64,000 bases of DNA from Aliivibrio_A kagoshimensis (GTDB lineage: Bacteria > Pseudomonadota > Gammaproteobacteria > Enterobacterales > Vibrionaceae). Below, one piece after another: positions 1 through 8,301 of the stretch; the stretch's first letter is position 1, and every line of letters starts with the position of its first letter. The notes under the pieces are model-generated. The model did no database searches. It saw only the letters and a program-made list of their open reading frames with translations, and was not told the DNA's origin. A program made the position numbers and the translations under genes. Location: assembly GCF_050337105.1 (NCBI RefSeq), contig NZ_JAKJSQ010000018.1:1-64000 (forward strand), written 5' to 3'.

Positions 1-249
1 ACCTATTTCTATACCAATATAGATCTGAGATCTTAGCTCGCCACTAGGGCCACGAGCATACGATAGAAAGAGAAGAAACTCTTTATTACTTCTGCGCTCA
101 TAACCTTCAGCAATATTTGAAGATATTGATAATGAACTCCGTGTGATCTGGTCTTTAAAACCAAAATCCTTTGATTTCAAAAAACACTTATAAACTTCAG
201 CAGATAAGCGTGCAGAACGCTTCCAAACTTCTAAATCTTCAAAGCGCAT
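1..249 (-). CDS. Four-helix-bundle protein (S23/IVP family), partial
   Basis: The frame is open from an ATG at 249 to the left window edge (83 codons), so the C-terminus is missing. The product begins MRFEDLEVWKRSARLSAEVY and contains SSLSISSNIAEGYERRSNKEFL. Both are hallmarks of the small four-helix-bundle family first named for 23S rRNA intervening-sequence proteins, which form helical bundle oligomers; their cellular role is not settled. It lies just downstream of cysD on the same strand, separated by a run of TTGTACC heptamers. My recollection is that vibrios can carry this gene between cysD and cysN, but cysN is outside the window. The family call is strong, the function is unknown. Confidence 0.8.
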   Translation of the reverse strand, partial: MRFEDLEVWKRSARLSAEVYKCFLKSKDFGFKDQITRSSLSISSNIAEGYERRSNKEFLLFLSYARGPSGELRSQIYIGIEIG

Positions 250-270
250 GCCGATCTTCTCCTTATCCTT

Positions 271-305
271 TTGTACCTTGTACCTTGTACCTTGCTTCTT
301 GTACC
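271..305. repeat. TTGTACC heptamer tandem repeat
   Basis: Five back-to-back heptamers lie between cysD and the four-helix-bundle gene. Copies 1-3 (271-291) and 5 (299-305) read TTGTACC, and copy 4 (292-298) is TTGCTTC. The total length is 35 bp with no spacer. Such arrays can change copy number by slippage. Read on the minus strand (GGTACAA units), it sits in the mRNA leader just upstream of the small ORF start at 249. Confidence 0.85.
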
Positions 306-310
306 TGCTT

Positions 311-1225
311 TTAAAAGTACCCTTCGCGTTTCTTTTTCTCCATCGAACCTGAAGAGTCATGATCGATGGTACGACCTTGGCGCTCTGAGGTGGTGGTGAG
401 TAGCATCTCTTGGATCACTTCAGGCAGGGTTGTCGCTTCAGACTCTACCGCACCAGTGAGTGGGTAACAGCCTAACGTACGAAAACGCACCATCTTCTCT
501 TCTGCCACTTCATCCTCTTTCAGCTTCATACGCTCATCATCAACCATGATCAACACACCATCGCGCTTAACCACAGGACGAGGTTTAGAGAGGTACAATT
601 CAGGGATCTCAATGCTTTCCAAGTAGATGTATTGCCAGATATCGAGTTCGGTCCAATTAGAGAGTGGGAAAACTCGAATGCTCTCACCTTTGTTCACTTT
701 ACCGTTATAGATGTTCCATAATTCTGGACGCTGATTTTTAGGGTCCCAACGGTGGTGCTCATCACGAAACGAGTAGACACGCTCTTTAGCTCGAGATTTC
801 TCTTCATCACGGCGTGCGCCACCAAAAGCGGCATCAAAACCATGTTTATCTAAAGCCTGTTTCAGCCCTTGAGTTTTCATGATGTCGGTATGTTTGGATG
901 AACCATGAACAAATGGGTCAATGCCCATCGCGACACCTTCTGGGTTTTGATGAACGATCAAATTCATGCCGACTTTTTCAGCCATATAATCACGAAACTC
1001 AATCATCTCTTTGAATTTCCAGGTGGTATCAACGTGCATTAAGGGGAATGGCGGAGTGCCCGGTGCAAAAGCTTTTTTTGCTAAATGCAACATCACAGAG
1101 GAGTCTTTACCCACTGAGTAAAGCATTACTGGATTATCAAACTCAGCAACCACTTCACGCATAATGTGAATGGACTCAGCTTCTAACTGTTTTAAATGCG
1201 TCATACGAGAGGGGGAAATCTTCAT
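311..1225 (-). CDS. cysD: Sulfate adenylyltransferase subunit 2 (CysD)
   Basis: This is the small catalytic subunit of ATP sulfurylase. With the GTPase CysN it makes adenosine 5'-phosphosulfate from ATP and sulfate in cytoplasmic assimilatory sulfate reduction. The 304 residues match the usual length (about 300). The PP-loop ATP pyrophosphatase motif is visible as YSVGKDSSVMLHLAKKAF near residues 36-53, and the conserved FGGARRDEEKSRAKER and RFRTLGCYPLTGAVES blocks are present. cysN should lie beyond the left edge, with the four-helix-bundle gene in between. The ATG at 1225 fits the family start (MKISPSRMTHLKQLE). Nothing looks broken. Confidence 0.97.
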   Translation of the reverse strand: MKISPSRMTHLKQLEAESIHIMREVVAEFDNPVMLYSVGKDSSVMLHLAKKAFAPGTPPFPLMHVDTTWKFKEMIEFRDYMAEKVGMNLIVHQNPEGVAMGIDPFVHGSSKHTDIMKTQGLKQALDKHGFDAAFGGARRDEEKSRAKERVYSFRDEHHRWDPKNQRPELWNIYNGKVNKGESIRVFPLSNWTELDIWQYIYLESIEIPELYLSKPRPVVKRDGVLIMVDDERMKLKEDEVAEEKMVRFRTLGCYPLTGAVESEATTLPEVIQEMLLTTTSERQGRTIDHDSSGSMEKKKREGYF

Positions 1226-1448
1226 CCGTCATTCCTAATAATTATAATTAAATTACGTTCCATGCATGGCGATAATAACACATTTTCACCTCAAGCCTAC
1301 CAAGCACAACACCACTGAATACCAGAGACGATTTAATTTATAAATACCTTGAAAAACCCTTGTTATTTAAGGCAAGCAGTCGCACAATCCGCACCTTATC
1401 AATCACTCGTTGTACTCTGTTATAGAGGCCAGTTGTTAGAGCCCATAT

Positions 1449-2186
1449 ATGGATCTTATTTTTAGTCACACCTTTTTTGCTTTGATTTTGATTTTTATCT
1501 TTGCAGCTACAGTCCGCGGATTCTCAGGCTTTGGATTTACGCTCATCGCTCTGCCTTTAAGTGCACTGTTTGTCCCTGTTATTAAGCTAGTCCCTGTATT
1601 CATGCTGATCGACTGTTTGGGCAATATACAACTTCTGCCTAAAGTACGGCGTTCTGTCGATTGGTCTTGGGTGACGCAAGTATTCATCCCCTGCTTACTA
1701 TTTACCCCTATCGGTCTCTTGCTACTGACATCTGTTGACCAGCAAACGATTATTTTGATCATCAGCGGTTTTATTTTTGTTTCAGCATTTATGATTCAAC
1801 GTGGTTTTCAGTACTCAAAGAAGAGCCGTTTAGCTCCGTTAATTTTAGGCAGTTTAGCAGGTGTGATGAATGGCGCGGCGTCAATGTCAGGTCCACCTGT
1901 GGGTACACATGCGCTAGCCAGCCCGTTTTCGCCAGCGGTAGCAAGAGCCTGTTTGATCGCGTTTTTTGTGCTCGCAGATTCAACCGCTTTTCTCTCCGCC
2001 ACAGTGGCCGGTTTAGTGGATGGGAATACCTTGTTGCTGACAGCCGCATTGTTACCAAGCAGTATGCTAGGCGGCATTATTGGCACACACTTATTCGAGA
2101 CATATGGTGCTAAGAAATTCAAACCCGTTACCATCATCTTACTGATTGTCATTGCCAGTTTCAGTGTTTTGAATGTGCTCTACTGA
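1449..2186 (+). CDS. TSUP/TauE-SafE family membrane exporter
   Basis: A 245-residue hydrophobic protein with about seven to eight membrane segments and the TSUP-type N-terminal motif GFSGFGFTLIALPL. The internal repeat half contains LGSLAGVMNGAASMSGPPVGTHAL, the typical SGPP element. TSUP (DUF81) proteins are inner-membrane anion carriers, several of which export sulfite, sulfoacetate or related organosulfur anions. Placement beside cysD makes a sulfur oxyanion attractive, but the gene is divergent from cysD with its own 220-bp upstream region, so the substrate is inferred only. It converges with the TRAP permease gene at 2211. The start ATG at 1449 gives a normal N-terminal membrane helix. 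Confidence 0.85.
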   Translation: MDLIFSHTFFALILIFIFAATVRGFSGFGFTLIALPLSALFVPVIKLVPVFMLIDCLGNIQLLPKVRRSVDWSWVTQVFIPCLLFTPIGLLLLTSVDQQTIILIISGFIFVSAFMIQRGFQYSKKSRLAPLILGSLAGVMNGAASMSGPPVGTHALASPFSPAVARACLIAFFVLADSTAFLSATVAGLVDGNTLLLTAALLPSSMLGGIIGTHLFETYGAKKFKPVTIILLIVIASFSVLNVLY

Positions 2187-2206
2187 CTTGGCGGCCAATA
2201 GAGCAC
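2175..2206. terminator. Weak hairpin between convergent genes
   Basis: An 8-bp perfect inverted repeat, GTGCTCTA at 2175-2182 and TAGAGCAC at 2199-2206, spans the stop codon of the TSUP gene and abuts the stop of the convergent TRAP permease. The 16-nt loop and absence of a clean T run make it a weak terminator candidate. Confidence 0.35.
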
Positions 2207-2210
2207 TCTC

Positions 2211-3515
2211 TTAAGAAATACCCATTAACAATTTAGGCAAATAAAGGGAGAGTTGTGGGAAAAAAGTAACGATGAAAACAACCGGAAGGTGGCCAAATGC
2301 CAGTAAAGTAATCGTTGGTTTAAAGTATTGATCGAGCCTCAGTTTACTGATCCCTCCCGCCATATAGAGCATTGGAGCGCAGGGAGGAGAGACATTACCA
2401 AGCCCTAGGTTGACTCCAACTATTGCAGCAAAGTGAATCGGATGTATTCCTAATGCTTGAATCACGGGTAAAAATATTACCGCAGCTAATATGCTGCCCG
2501 AAATGTCATCCACAATCATACCAATCAACAAAAGCAAAATATTAATCATAAAGAGAATGATGTATTTATTGTCACTCAAACTGAGCATTGCTGCGGCAAG
2601 CTCTGTTGGAATTTTCTGCATGATCATAGCTCGGCTCATCACAAACAAAAAAAAGAGCACGGCAATGATAGAACCCGTTATTATCGCCGCTTTGAGTGTC
2701 ACCTCTCCCAACTGTTTAAATGACATTCCTCGATAAATGAATATGCTCACCACTGCGGCATACACCACAGAGATGGCTGCCGCCTCTGTCGGGGTTGCCA
2801 TACCACTATAAATGACCCCCAAAATGATAATTGGCATCAGCAGCGCGAAAGATGCGTTATACCCTGAACTGGCGATCTCCTTCATCGAGACCATAACGGG
2901 TGCTTTAGGTTTAACGATAATATCGTCATTGTTTCGTAAGATAATGAAATTAAGAATACAGTACCAAATGGCAAGAAAAATACCTGGGATCACTGTCGAT
3001 AAAAAGGCTGCACCGACCGACAAACCGCCAGTAATTGAGAAGACAATCATCGGAATGCTTGGCGGGATTAACAACGCAAGCACTGACGAGGAGGCGACTA
3101 ACGCGGTAGCATACCCTGCTGGGTACCCTTCACGGATCATTCTTGGAATCATGATTTGACCAATCGCGGCAATCGCGGCCGAAGAGCTTCCTGAAATCGC
3201 ACCAAACAGCGCACACGTAAGAACGGTCACCGCACCTAATCCCCCTTTGACACGTCCGACGATGGCTGAGATAAAATTCAGTATTCGCTCTGAAATTCCC
3301 CCCGCAGCCATGATGGATCCGGCCAAAATGAACAAGGGGAGCGCCAACAGTGCAAAGCTTGCGGTGGTGTTATAACCATGCGGCAGCAAGAACGAAATAT
3401 TGCTACCTGTAAACCAGCTAAACAACAGTGCCCCAACGCCAAACGAAAAAGCAACGGGTGTGCCGATTAACAGAAGTATGATGATAATAATCAGCGAGAC
3501 GATAAATATGATCAT
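2211..3515 (-). CDS. TRAP transporter large permease (DctM type)
   Basis: The 434 residues have the length and hydropathy of a TRAP large subunit: about 12 membrane segments, GTPVAFSFGVGALLFSWF at the N-terminus, and the conserved ALFGAISGSSSAAIAAIGQIMIP and LLIPPSIPMIVFSI blocks. TRAP large subunits form the Na+-coupled elevator that moves organic acids or zwitterions across the inner membrane, delivered by a periplasmic binding protein. It overlaps the upstream small-permease gene by 4 nt, so the two are translationally coupled. The linked aminotransferase and semialdehyde dehydrogenase suggest an amino-acid-like or carboxylate substrate such as beta-alanine; that is inference. Confidence 0.93.
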   Translation of the reverse strand: MIIFIVSLIIIIILLLIGTPVAFSFGVGALLFSWFTGSNISFLLPHGYNTTASFALLALPLFILAGSIMAAGGISERILNFISAIVGRVKGGLGAVTVLTCALFGAISGSSSAAIAAIGQIMIPRMIREGYPAGYATALVASSSVLALLIPPSIPMIVFSITGGLSVGAAFLSTVIPGIFLAIWYCILNFIILRNNDDIIVKPKAPVMVSMKEIASSGYNASFALLMPIIILGVIYSGMATPTEAAAISVVYAAVVSIFIYRGMSFKQLGEVTLKAAIITGSIIAVLFFLFVMSRAMIMQKIPTELAAAMLSLSDNKYIILFMINILLLLIGMIVDDISGSILAAVIFLPVIQALGIHPIHFAAIVGVNLGLGNVSPPCAPMLYMAGGISKLRLDQYFKPTITLLAFGHLPVVFIVTFFPQLSLYLPKLLMGIS

Positions 3516-4072
3516 TTTGACGCTCCTTTGGTTACCTGAGTGATACCATTCACCTCAAGTGCTTTCCTTTGCCCCTTCATCGCCAACAGCGCATTCCACT
3601 CTTTTACCGCATCCAGCAAAAAATACCCAAGCATCAAAATAAACCCTAACGCCATGGACGTGCTCCATAAATATCGATACCAACGAAGGCTAATGCTCAA
3701 ACGTCCCTTATCAAACACACTGTAGGCGTACTTCACGGCGAAATAGCAAAACACAGCGGCAGAGACGATACTGATCAAGTAAATAACAAACCGAATAACA
3801 GACAACGTGTACTCATCTTTCACCACCAGCTCTACGATACCTCCATAGATATGATCTTTGGTTTTCGTGGCGTACCCCATGGCAGGGAAATATATCCATA
3901 CCCCTAATAAAATCGCTACCTCTTCAATACCAGGAAACGGAGAATCAAAAAAGTATCGAGTAATCACCTGAGTAAACATCAATAGCGATAAAGCAATGGA
4001 AGCAACAATAATTTGTACTCTAATGATGGACTCAAATACCTGTCCCATCCCTTGATAATTCAGCTTTCTCAT
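3512..4072 (-). CDS. TRAP transporter small permease (DctQ type)
   Basis: A 186-residue protein with four membrane segments, including the typical DctQ stretch LLMFTQVITRYFFDSPFPGIEEVAI and WIYFPAMGYATKTKDHIYGGIVELV. The small subunit braces the DctM transport subunit. Its stop codon overlaps the start of the large permease. It is separated from the binding-protein gene by about 110 bp containing a hairpin (4097-4131), a layout that usually lets the periplasmic protein be made in excess. Confident as to family, substrate unknown. Confidence 0.9.
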   Translation of the reverse strand: MRKLNYQGMGQVFESIIRVQIIVASIALSLLMFTQVITRYFFDSPFPGIEEVAILLGVWIYFPAMGYATKTKDHIYGGIVELVVKDEYTLSVIRFVIYLISIVSAAVFCYFAVKYAYSVFDKGRLSISLRWYRYLWSTSMALGFILMLGYFLLDAVKEWNALLAMKGQRKALEVNGITQVTKGASK

Positions 4073-4096
4073 ACACCCTCTCTTACATGAAACCCG

Positions 4097-4131
4097 GTAC
4101 GATTAGAGAACATCACGGACTCTAACCGTAC
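4097..4131 (-). terminator. Intercistronic hairpin between TRAP binding protein and permeases
   Basis: Inverted repeat GTACGATTAGAG (4097-4108) / CTCTAACCGTAC (4120-4131), 11 of 12 paired with an 11-nt loop. It has no strong T run, so it is better read as an attenuator or mRNA 3'-end stabiliser for the upstream binding-protein message than as a full stop. Confidence 0.45.
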
Positions 4132-4181
4132 AGGGCTTGTACATCGTTAATCTAACGAAACCGTTAAAACAAGAGTTTGGG

Positions 4182-5201
4182 CTATCGAGGCTTAGCTATC
4201 GCTGTCAGCTTGTTCATAATGTCAGGACCAATGAGCTTCTCCATTTTTGGCCACTCATTGGCGTAGATGATCGCTTTTGATTTATTCATCTGGTCTTCGG
4301 TCAATTCAACCACATTGATGCCAGAGTCTTTCACCTTCTGTAGGTAGCCTTCATCAATGGATTGTGCTTCATTCCAAACCCAAGTCATGGTCTTATCAAT
4401 CGCGGTTTGAAATTTAGCTCGTTCGTCGGTAGGCAGGTCATCCCACCACTCTTTATTGACTAAGATGAACGCTTGTTCGAAGTAGTCTTTGGTCAGAATG
4501 TAGGTTTCCAATACATCGCGCATTTGCCAAATCTCTACGGCAGGTGCGGTCGCTCTTGCATCAATAACCCCTAACTGAAGAGAGGTGTAGAGCTCACCGT
4601 ATGGAATAGGTACTGCCGCAAAGCCCAGATCGTTAAATCGGTCAACGCCTATCTGAATCGTCGCGGTTCTCATTTTTATGCCCTTTCCATCTTCAGGAAA
4701 ATTCACGGGTACTTTACCCACTCCTTTTCTCACGGCAATAGAACCAAAACCTGTTGGGACGATACCTAACGCTTGAAGACCGATATCATTAAAAATCTCA
4801 TTGTAGATTCCTAACATCTCCCCCTCTGGGCCATAAGCTGCTTTCGCACTCTTCCAGTCATCAACCACATAACCGAGCCACGTTAAATCAAGTCGATTAT
4901 CAAATTCAGAGGCCCCATAGGTGATGGTCATTGGAATCACACCGTCCATTGCCTGTTCAAACTGTGACTCCCAACTTCCTAAGTCCCCTCCAGAGTGATA
5001 TGCCGGTTCATACTCTGAGCCTGTCGCTTGCAAATTTGACATGAAGTTTTTGGCTGTCATATGAAAGATATGATCAGTCGGATAAGATTGTGACAGAATG
5101 AAATCATCAGCGAATACGGAAGAGGTCGCTAACGTCGCTACCATTGCCGTTCCTAATAATGTGGATTTCGCTGTTTTCACGATTGTTGATTTACTTTGCA
5201 T
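4182..5201 (-). CDS. TRAP transporter substrate-binding protein (DctP type)
   Basis: A periplasmic solute receptor of about 339 residues. A cleavable signal peptide is visible (KTAKSTLLGTAMVATLATSSVFA, then DDFIL). Family features follow: GSWESQFEQAMDGVIPMTITYGASEF, an internal KMRTATIQIGVDRFNDLGFAAVPIPYGELYTSLQLGVIDA block with the arginine expected to hold the ligand carboxylate, and the long C-terminal helix. I chose ATG 5201 over an in-frame ATG at 5219 because AAGGA sits 8 nt before it. The gene follows mmsA after a terminator-like hairpin and precedes the two permease genes. It probably feeds the aminotransferase/dehydrogenase pathway upstream. Confidence 0.9.
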   Translation of the reverse strand: MQSKSTIVKTAKSTLLGTAMVATLATSSVFADDFILSQSYPTDHIFHMTAKNFMSNLQATGSEYEPAYHSGGDLGSWESQFEQAMDGVIPMTITYGASEFDNRLDLTWLGYVVDDWKSAKAAYGPEGEMLGIYNEIFNDIGLQALGIVPTGFGSIAVRKGVGKVPVNFPEDGKGIKMRTATIQIGVDRFNDLGFAAVPIPYGELYTSLQLGVIDARATAPAVEIWQMRDVLETYILTKDYFEQAFILVNKEWWDDLPTDERAKFQTAIDKTMTWVWNEAQSIDEGYLQKVKDSGINVVELTEDQMNKSKAIIYANEWPKMEKLIGPDIMNKLTAIAKPR

Positions 5202-5242
5202 TGCCGTTATCCTTAACATAAATTATTTATGCTTCGTTATTG

Positions 5243-5280
5243 CAAAAAAGCCACTCACCCCACTCGGTGGAAGAAGTGGC
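5243..5280 (-). terminator. Terminator/attenuator after mmsA
   Basis: On the minus strand GCCACT...AGTGGC (arms 5275-5280 and 5250-5255) enclose a nested CACC/GGTG hairpin and are followed directly by six T (5244-5249). This is a good intrinsic terminator shape lying between mmsA and the TRAP binding-protein gene, so transporter genes would depend on readthrough or their own promoter. Confidence 0.65.
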
Positions 5281-5290
5281 ACAGGGATGT

Positions 5291-6781
5291 TTAGCTTGGG
5301 AATGAGAACTTGATGCCCTCTCGTACACCGTTCGAGGGCCAGCGCTGAGTAATGGTCTTTCTCTTTGTATAAAAGCGAACAGCATCAGGGCCATAAGCTG
5401 CCAAATCGCCAAAGAGTGAACGTTTCCACCCACCAAAACTGTGGTATGAGACAGGTACCGGTAGCGGAATATTAATTCCGACCATGCCAACTTCAATATT
5501 CTTACTAAAGTATCTGGCAGCTTCACCATCTCGTGTAAAGATACACGTGCCATTGCCATACTCATGATCATTCACTAACTGCATTGCCTCTTTCATAGTA
5601 CTTACTCGCACTATTTGTAAAACAGGGCCGAATATTTCAGCTTGGTAACTAGACATGCGTGTCGTTACCTCATCAATTAACGTCCCGCCTAAGTAATAGC
5701 CATTTTCATGCCCTTCAACTCTCACTTGGCGTCCATCAATAACTATTTTTGCCCCTTGCGCCTCAGCACTGGTGATATGTTCAACAATGGCATCACGGTG
5801 CTCAGCGCTGATCACGGCGCCAAAATTGGCACTATTATCCTGATAGGGTCCCACTTTAAGCCCTTCCATTGCAGTCGACAGTTTGTCAATCAACCTGTCA
5901 GCAACGTCATCACCGACGGCCACCGCAACAGAAAGTGCCATGCAACGTTCACCGGAAGACCCAAAAGCGGCTCCGATAAGTTGCTCCACCGCATTATCTA
6001 TATCAGCATCAGGCATCACGATCGCGTGATTCTTCGCACCACCTAATGCTTGGCAGCGCTTACCATTTTCGGCAGCCGTTTTATAGATATACTCTGCAAC
6101 CGGTGTGGAACCGACAAAACTCACTGCTTTAATTCGATCGTCCGTTAATAGTGCATTCACTACCTGGTGGTCACCATTAACGACATTCATGACCCCATCA
6201 GGTAAGCCCGCTTCTTTTAATAGCTGAGCAATAAAAAGGGGGGCCGACGGCGCTTTCTCGGAAGGTTTTAAGATGAAGCAGTTACCGCAAGCGATCGCAA
6301 TAGGGAACATCCACAAAGGCACCATGGCTGGGAAATTAAACGGCGTGATCCCCGCCACCACACCAACAGGTGCAAACTCACTCCATGAATCGATGTCTGG
6401 GCCGACATTATTCGAGTGCTCTCCTTTTAGCTTTTCGGCTATGCCAAAGGTGTATTCAACATTCTCGATCCCACGAGACAACTCGCCTAGCGCATCATGA
6501 CCAATTTTCCCATGCTCTTGACCAACCAATTCACAAATTTTATCGCTATGTTTTTCAAGTAAATACTTGAATTTCTGCAGTACTTTAACGCGTTTTGTCG
6601 GAGGCGTATCTCGCCATGCGGGAAACGCCTCCGCTGCCTTTTGAATCGCACTTTGCACCGTCTCTAAGGAAGCGGCGCCAACGTATTGATCAACCTCTCC
6701 TGTTGACGGGTTGTACACCGGAATGTGCGTTGTAGAATCAGAGATCAATTCTCCACCGATAAAATGTCCTATGTTCGCCAT
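5291..6781 (-). CDS. mmsA: CoA-acylating methylmalonate/malonate-semialdehyde dehydrogenase
   Basis: The 496 residues match the MmsA/IolA family of the aldehyde dehydrogenase superfamily. These enzymes oxidise methylmalonate- or malonate-semialdehyde with NAD+ and CoA to propionyl- or acetyl-CoA plus CO2. Visible features are VGVVAGITPFNFPAMVPLWM (cofactor-binding start), FVGSTPVAEYIY, and the catalytic cysteine in SSGERCMALSVAV (C280), followed by the C-terminal NIPLPVPVSYHSFGGWKRSLFGD block. It lies 45 nt downstream of the aminotransferase gene on the same strand. Together they would turn beta-alanine (via malonate semialdehyde) or a related omega-amino acid into acetyl- or propionyl-CoA. 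The exact substrate is inferred from this pairing. Confidence 0.94.
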   Translation of the reverse strand: MANIGHFIGGELISDSTTHIPVYNPSTGEVDQYVGAASLETVQSAIQKAAEAFPAWRDTPPTKRVKVLQKFKYLLEKHSDKICELVGQEHGKIGHDALGELSRGIENVEYTFGIAEKLKGEHSNNVGPDIDSWSEFAPVGVVAGITPFNFPAMVPLWMFPIAIACGNCFILKPSEKAPSAPLFIAQLLKEAGLPDGVMNVVNGDHQVVNALLTDDRIKAVSFVGSTPVAEYIYKTAAENGKRCQALGGAKNHAIVMPDADIDNAVEQLIGAAFGSSGERCMALSVAVAVGDDVADRLIDKLSTAMEGLKVGPYQDNSANFGAVISAEHRDAIVEHITSAEAQGAKIVIDGRQVRVEGHENGYYLGGTLIDEVTTRMSSYQAEIFGPVLQIVRVSTMKEAMQLVNDHEYGNGTCIFTRDGEAARYFSKNIEVGMVGINIPLPVPVSYHSFGGWKRSLFGDLAAYGPDAVRFYTKRKTITQRWPSNGVREGIKFSFPS

Positions 6782-6826
6782 ATCATTTCCCTTTTTATTT
6801 GACGTATTAAATCTATGAGCTTCGAA

Positions 6827-8143
6827 TTATGTTAACTGCTCGATGCTTTCACCAAGTGCGTTAATCAGAGAGTCAACCTCAGAAGAGGAGGACATAAAAG
6901 GAATGCCAAGTTGAAGAGTGTCACCACCAAAACGCGTATAAAAACCTTTATCCCACATGTTCATTGCGATCTGATATGGACGATAGCTGGGCATTTCACC
7001 CGACGGGTCAATCGTCAGGCCCGCGGCCAACCCATAGTTTCGGATATCCAAAATTGAGTCGAGATGGCTTAATGAATGGACTTTGGTTTCAAACTCAGCG
7101 CTGAGTTCAGTCACTCGATGGATTACGCTGTTTGATTGCATATAGTCAAGCGTTGCTAATGCTGCCGCGCAGCCAATTGGGTGACCAGAGTAGGTGTAAC
7201 CATGTGGCAATTCGATTAATGACTCGTCACCGCTATGACTCATATAACAGTCATAAATTTCACGACGGGTAAGCACTGCCCCCAAGGGAAACAGGCCATT
7301 GGTCAGCTGTTTTGCCGTTGTCATGATGTCAGGTGTAACATTAAATGCTTCGGCGGCACTGTAAGCCCCCATGCGGCCAAACGCACAGATCACTTCATCG
7401 AAGATCAATAAAATATCGTGTTCAATACAGATCTCTTTTAGCCTTTCAAGGTAACCCATCGGTGGCGGGATCACCCCAGCAGAACCTGCTATTGGCTCGA
7501 CAATGACTCCTGCGATAGTCGCACTGCCATGTAGCTCAATAATATCCAGTAATTGATTCGCAAGTTCTGCCCCGTTCTCTGGTAACCCTTTATTAAACGT
7601 ACCAGCGGCCTTCAAAGTGTGTCCTAAGTGGTCAGACTCTATGCCCTGACCAAAGAGAGAGCGATTTCCGACAATTCCACCGACACTGATGCCACCGTAG
7701 TTCACACCGTGATAACCCTTCATTCGACCAACAAACCGCGTTTTTGATGCTTGGCCCCTCTTAACCCAGTAGCCTCTGGCAATTTTCAGAGCACTCTCAA
7801 CCGCGTCTGAACCACCTGTTGTAAAAAACACCTTATCCAACCCATTTGGCATCACCTCAACCAATCTTTCAGCCAGTTCAAACGACTTCTCATGCCCAAA
7901 CTGGAAGCCTGGTGCATAATCCAACGTTTTTAGTTGCTTAGTGATGGCTTCATTGAGTTCGGTCACATTATGACCAAGGCCGTTAGTCCACAATCCTGAA
8001 AGCGAATCGTATATTTTTCGACCTTTATCATCCGTATAATAGTGACCTTGTGCTGAGGTAAATATGCGGGGGTTCTTCTTAAATTCTCGATTGCTCGAAA
8101 ACGGCATCCAATGAGCGTCTAGTTGTGATTGAGTCAATGACAT
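6827..8143 (-). CDS. Omega-amino acid:pyruvate aminotransferase (class III, PLP)
   Basis: A 438-residue class III PLP aminotransferase. It has the N-terminal HWMPFSSNREFKKNPRIF and GLWTNGLGH signatures of beta-alanine/omega-amino acid:pyruvate transaminases, FFTTGGSDAVESALKIARGYW, the aspartate in LLIFDEVICAFGRMG, and the Schiff-base lysine (about K278) in TTAKQLTNGLFPLGAV. It transfers the amino group of beta-alanine or similar amines to pyruvate, giving a semialdehyde for the adjacent MmsA. ATG 8143 is preferred over an upstream GTG-frame extension because GGAAG stands 7-8 nt before it. Taurine:pyruvate aminotransferase is a relative that cannot be ruled out, but no xsc gene is present. Confidence 0.88.
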   Translation of the reverse strand: MSLTQSQLDAHWMPFSSNREFKKNPRIFTSAQGHYYTDDKGRKIYDSLSGLWTNGLGHNVTELNEAITKQLKTLDYAPGFQFGHEKSFELAERLVEVMPNGLDKVFFTTGGSDAVESALKIARGYWVKRGQASKTRFVGRMKGYHGVNYGGISVGGIVGNRSLFGQGIESDHLGHTLKAAGTFNKGLPENGAELANQLLDIIELHGSATIAGVIVEPIAGSAGVIPPPMGYLERLKEICIEHDILLIFDEVICAFGRMGAYSAAEAFNVTPDIMTTAKQLTNGLFPLGAVLTRREIYDCYMSHSGDESLIELPHGYTYSGHPIGCAAALATLDYMQSNSVIHRVTELSAEFETKVHSLSHLDSILDIRNYGLAAGLTIDPSGEMPSYRPYQIAMNMWDKGFYTRFGGDTLQLGIPFMSSSSEVDSLINALGESIEQLT

Positions 8144-8212
8144 AGTGTGCTTCCTTGTTCTCACCATTTATCGTTAATAACACTCTACACAGCACAAAAC
8201 ATGCGTTAAATC

Positions 8213-8237
8213 ACCAATTGGTTAACTTCACATTAAC
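8213..8237. promoter_or_regulatory. Candidate LysR operator in divergent promoter
   Basis: The 158-bp gap between the aminotransferase and the LysR gene holds a perfect 10-bp palindrome ACCAATTGGT (8213-8222). It overlaps an interrupted dyad GTTAA-N7-TTAAC (8221-8237) that has the T-N11-A character of LysR-type binding sites. The divergent layout is the classic one for such regulation. Confidence 0.5.
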
Positions 8238-8301
8238 AATTTCGAAACATGCTGATTTTAATGATACATTGGCTATACCCATCACTAACCGGACAGTCCT
8301 C

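Noticed and set aside
8155..8301. Longer N-terminus for the LysR protein at 8302
   Set aside because: The extension would cover the divergent promoter and adds residues before the normal family start.
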